A DNA stretch of 64,000 nt from assembly GCF_043641665.1 (NCBI RefSeq), contig NC_092189.1, positions 7,271,333 to 7,335,332 on the forward strand. Reading direction: 5' to 3'. Within the stretch, counting starts at the first letter, position 1. The number at the start of each line of letters is the position of its first letter. Below the pieces are notes generated by a model that saw only the letters and a program-made list of their open reading frames with translations, was not told the DNA's origin and did not search any database. Source of the DNA: Enoplosus armatus. Its lineage: Eukaryota; Chordata; Actinopteri; Centrarchiformes; Enoplosidae. Made by a program: the position numbers and the translations under genes. Positions 61,401-64,000 of this stretch are shown here, in pieces.

Positions 61401-63823
61401 CTAGGTTCCTTTCTTTGACTCCCATTCCTGCAGAAATAGGCATTGTAGGGGATTTAGGAACAATGTGAAAATAAGCACCAAATCAAACAATTTCAGTTAT
61501 GCTAGTGTACTGTTATAAAGAAATGTGCATACACGCAAGCAAAGTGTGTCAATTCCAATTTACAGTAATACAGAAAAAAGGTAGAGATAGGCAAAACTAT
61601 TAAAACATAATATCTTGAAATTTGTGAGCCTTAAAGAAATGACTTCACAAAAATATTTTCATAATCAGAGCAATAGGTTAGACTATCCAGCTGTGTAAAC
61701 AGTGCTTGATTCAGTTTTTTTTTCATGAAAATAATAATATTTTTTTAGACAAAATAAAACAGTAAATGCAAATTATGAAGATAAATAATTTATGTTATGG
61801 CTGTATAGCACTGCAAGGTACTGTTATTACTAACATCATCAAAGTAAGTAACGTCATCAATCATCTTTTTTTGCTGCTTCCTTTTAAACATTTGCAGAAT
61901 GTTTCTATGCATGTTCACTCATTCTCAAAATCCAAAACACAATGCTACAGCACTAACTTCTTTAGACACCACTAATGCCTTGGTGGTCCACAGCAGTGTA
62001 CCAGACTGGCTTCTCTTACATCTGTGCACCAAAGCAAATCAATTACCATGTAAAGGTGCATGACAACCAGTACAATCACTGCGATAATGACAAGAATACC
62101 GATCTTTTTAACAGTAAATGTTCAAAGTGACTGCACCAACACATGCAGACTGTCTATTTATGTGTGAACTGTGAAAAGCCATTAGATGATGACACATGCT
62201 GCTGTGAGTCTATTAACCCCCCGTGAAGCCTGACAGAGAAATCTGTGCATGATGAGAGGAATTGTTCAGTAAGTGACTCTGAGGGTGTTGGGAACAGTTT
62301 GCGTTACCTTTGCCTTCTGCATGACAGTTCCTGTAGAGGAAGCATAAACAGATGGAGGTCTCCGACGCATCTCTAAGGCACAGTTCACTGGTAAAGACTC
62401 ACTGTAGATGTTCTGGGTCTTTTTGCTGGAGGCCTGCACAAAAAGAACAAGTGAAGAAGAAAATACAAAATGTGTATGCAGGCAGATACAAACATGTATT
62501 TGTGGGTCTTTCCACACAAAGCAGCAAATATACCTTTACGGGGGGTTTAGCCTTAACAGGTGCACCCAGTGCTCCGCCAGCCTGGCTCTTCTTGATGTTT
62601 TCCTGGACCTGAGTCAGCCGGAGCTCTAGGTCCACCCTCTCCGCCTCTTTACCTCGACAGGCGTCCTCCAGCTGGGACACGCGCTTGTTCAGGGAGGACT
62701 TCCTCCTCTCTGCTCCACCAAACACAGGGACAACATACAACACAGTGAAACAACACAGATCCTTTAGATGGAGTTCATAGTCTCAGAATTCAGTACGACT
62801 CTCTACATTTACTAAAGTGCTGTACTTACTGTAAGTACAGTTTTGGAGTACTTTTACTTGACTTGAGTGTTTTGATATTATGCTGCTATATACTACTATT
62901 GTGCTTTTTACTCTACAACAGCTATAGATACTAGTTACTTCTACTTACTCAAATTAAACATGGAAATCCTGTGTTGAATTTATAAATTGTGATACATTGT
63001 TAGAGATGAAACTACCCAAAAGTATTAAAAATAATCCAATAAAATAGTACTTAATAATATAACAGTGTCAGGAGCCATCCTGATGCCTTTTACTTGTGAC
63101 TCATTTTGCTGCTAATACTTTTGTACTTGAAATGGAGTATGTTTACAATCTGGTACATAAAAAAAAGAAGAAGATCTGAATACGTCTTCCACCACTGCCA
63201 GCAGCATACTTTGTGAAACTACAGGAAATGAATTACATTTAGAAGGAATTATCATAGACATGTTTCTGGTTTAATAATAAAAGCAATTAGATGTTTTATT
63301 TATCCCTGTAGGGAAATTCTCTTCTCACATGGCCCTGTAATAATGGAGGTCAGAGTGCAGGGTCAGATACAGAGCAGGGACACAGACTGTGCTCTTTATA
63401 TGCATGCCTTCTGGTTAATACTCAACCATCCAGCTGGCAAATATGATTTAACAACGAATACTTAGGAAGACCTGGTGCCCCTATTTGTCTTTCAGCAGTG
63501 ATCAAGGTACATACAGTAGATGTGTGTTCTAGCTATGTTGCTACAGTAACCAGTTTCAGTGTCTGGATACAGGAGCGCTGCACACTCTGAGTTCAGTAAT
63601 GACCGAGAAGAATTTATGCAGCATCCGCTCTCTGCTTAGCTTTGTATCTCCTCACCAGAGACTGTCTTCAGCTCTTCCTTCAGCTCTTTCTTCTCCTGTC
63701 GGAGGGTCAATAGAGCATTTCGTATCCCATCCCTCTCTCTCTCCAGCTCCTCTTTCTCTTTCAGGGAACGCTTGGCATCCTCTTCAGCTCGCGTTTTCCC
63801 ATACCTTCCATACTGATTGGCGT
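61401..63823 (-). CDS. afap1l1: Actin filament-associated protein 1-like, C-terminal exons (partial)
   Basis: Four minus-strand exons are visible: 63823-63656, 62709-62534, 62433-62308 and 61427-61401 (stop TAG). All junctions are GT-AG and in phase. They encode the last 177 or so residues: NQYGRYGKTRAEED, a coiled coil (KEKEELERERDGIRNALLTL; then QEKKELKEELK), a second helix (ERVDLELRLTQVQENIKK), then SLPVNCALEMRRRPPSVYAS and MQKAK-EWESKKGT. This matches the C-terminus of AFAP1 family adaptors (leucine-zipper/coiled-coil region followed by SLPVNC...KAKEWE...), which bind actin filaments and Src. The PH domains lie upstream, beyond the right edge. Assignment to afap1l1 rather than afap1 or afap1l2 rests on 5q synteny and is tentative. 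The gene converges with gabrp. Confidence 0.8.
62800..63198 (-). repeat. Family D repeat, inverted copy in an AFAP1-family intron
   Basis: Reading the minus strand from 63198: CAGTGGTGGAAGACGTATTC, then AAGTACAAAAGTATTAGCAG, then CAAGTAAAAGTACTCCAAAAC. The start matches the 48337 copy. Confidence 0.7.
63294..63330 (-). repeat. Retroposon 3'-tail-like fragment
   Basis: TTTTATTTATCCCTGTAGGG followed by AAATTCTCTTCTCAC resembles the frequent TTATCCCAGAGGGAAATTC-type tails of teleost LINE/SINE elements. Confidence 0.4.
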
Positions 63824-64000
63824 CTGGGTGGAGATGTCAGAAGAGCGCATAGGTGAGGGGTCAAATGTGCAGGGGTTATGGGAAGAAGACAAAACATCTC
63901 ACGGCAATATTTCTGCCTGTCTTTCTTAATGTCAAGCTCCTCACTTGACGCCACCTCTACAAGTCACACAAAAGCGTAGCACACAAATTCGACCTTTTTC

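Overview
The window comes from a ray-finned (teleost) fish genome. All genes are vertebrate genes with short GT-AG introns, dinucleotide microsatellites are abundant, and several dispersed repeats of teleost type recur in both orientations. All exon boundaries below were read by eye: each junction has GT/AG (or its reverse complement) and the reading phase closes across every junction. No alignment or database search was run.

Layout. 1-14.6 kb: no gene found; microsatellites, three dispersed-repeat copies and a tandem duplication. 14.7-16.9 kb: a beta-thymosin gene (+), 45 aa. 17-20.3 kb: non-coding, with one repeat and a probable wnt8 regulatory region. 20.4-25.1 kb: two tandem wnt8a paralogues (+), 359 and 350 aa, with matching six-exon structures and about 0.6 kb between coding regions. 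27.5-30.8 kb: lcp2/SLP-76 (+), 14 coding exons, SAM plus SH2, 411 aa. 31.1-32.4 kb: a small minus-strand gene coding for about 79 aa, uncharacterised, probably the counterpart of human C5orf58. 32.9-33.3 kb: syce3 (-), 85 aa. 34.8-36.9 kb: a FoxI-class forkhead gene (+), 390 aa. 36.9-56.3 kb: about 19 kb with no supported gene, rich in repeats. 56.4-60.4 kb: GABA-A receptor pi-type subunit (+), nine exons, 450 aa. 60.4 kb to the right edge: the 3' end of an AFAP1-family gene, probably afap1l1 (-), running out of the window.

Most of the protein genes have human relatives on chromosome 5q (WNT8A, LCP2, C5orf58, FOXI1, GABRP, AFAP1L1), which supports the assignments; this gene order is recalled, not searched. 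The neighbours share ancestry rather than forming an operon: secreted Wnt signals, an immune adaptor, a meiotic synaptonemal protein, an ectodermal/ionocyte transcription factor and an epithelial/neuronal chloride channel subunit.

The most useful items for follow-up are the undescribed small gene at 31.1-32.4 kb, the shared TCF-like motif in both wnt8 promoters, a (GT)26 tract standing in for the polypyrimidine tract of a gabrp exon, and a 15-bp inverted repeat in the thymosin 3' UTR.
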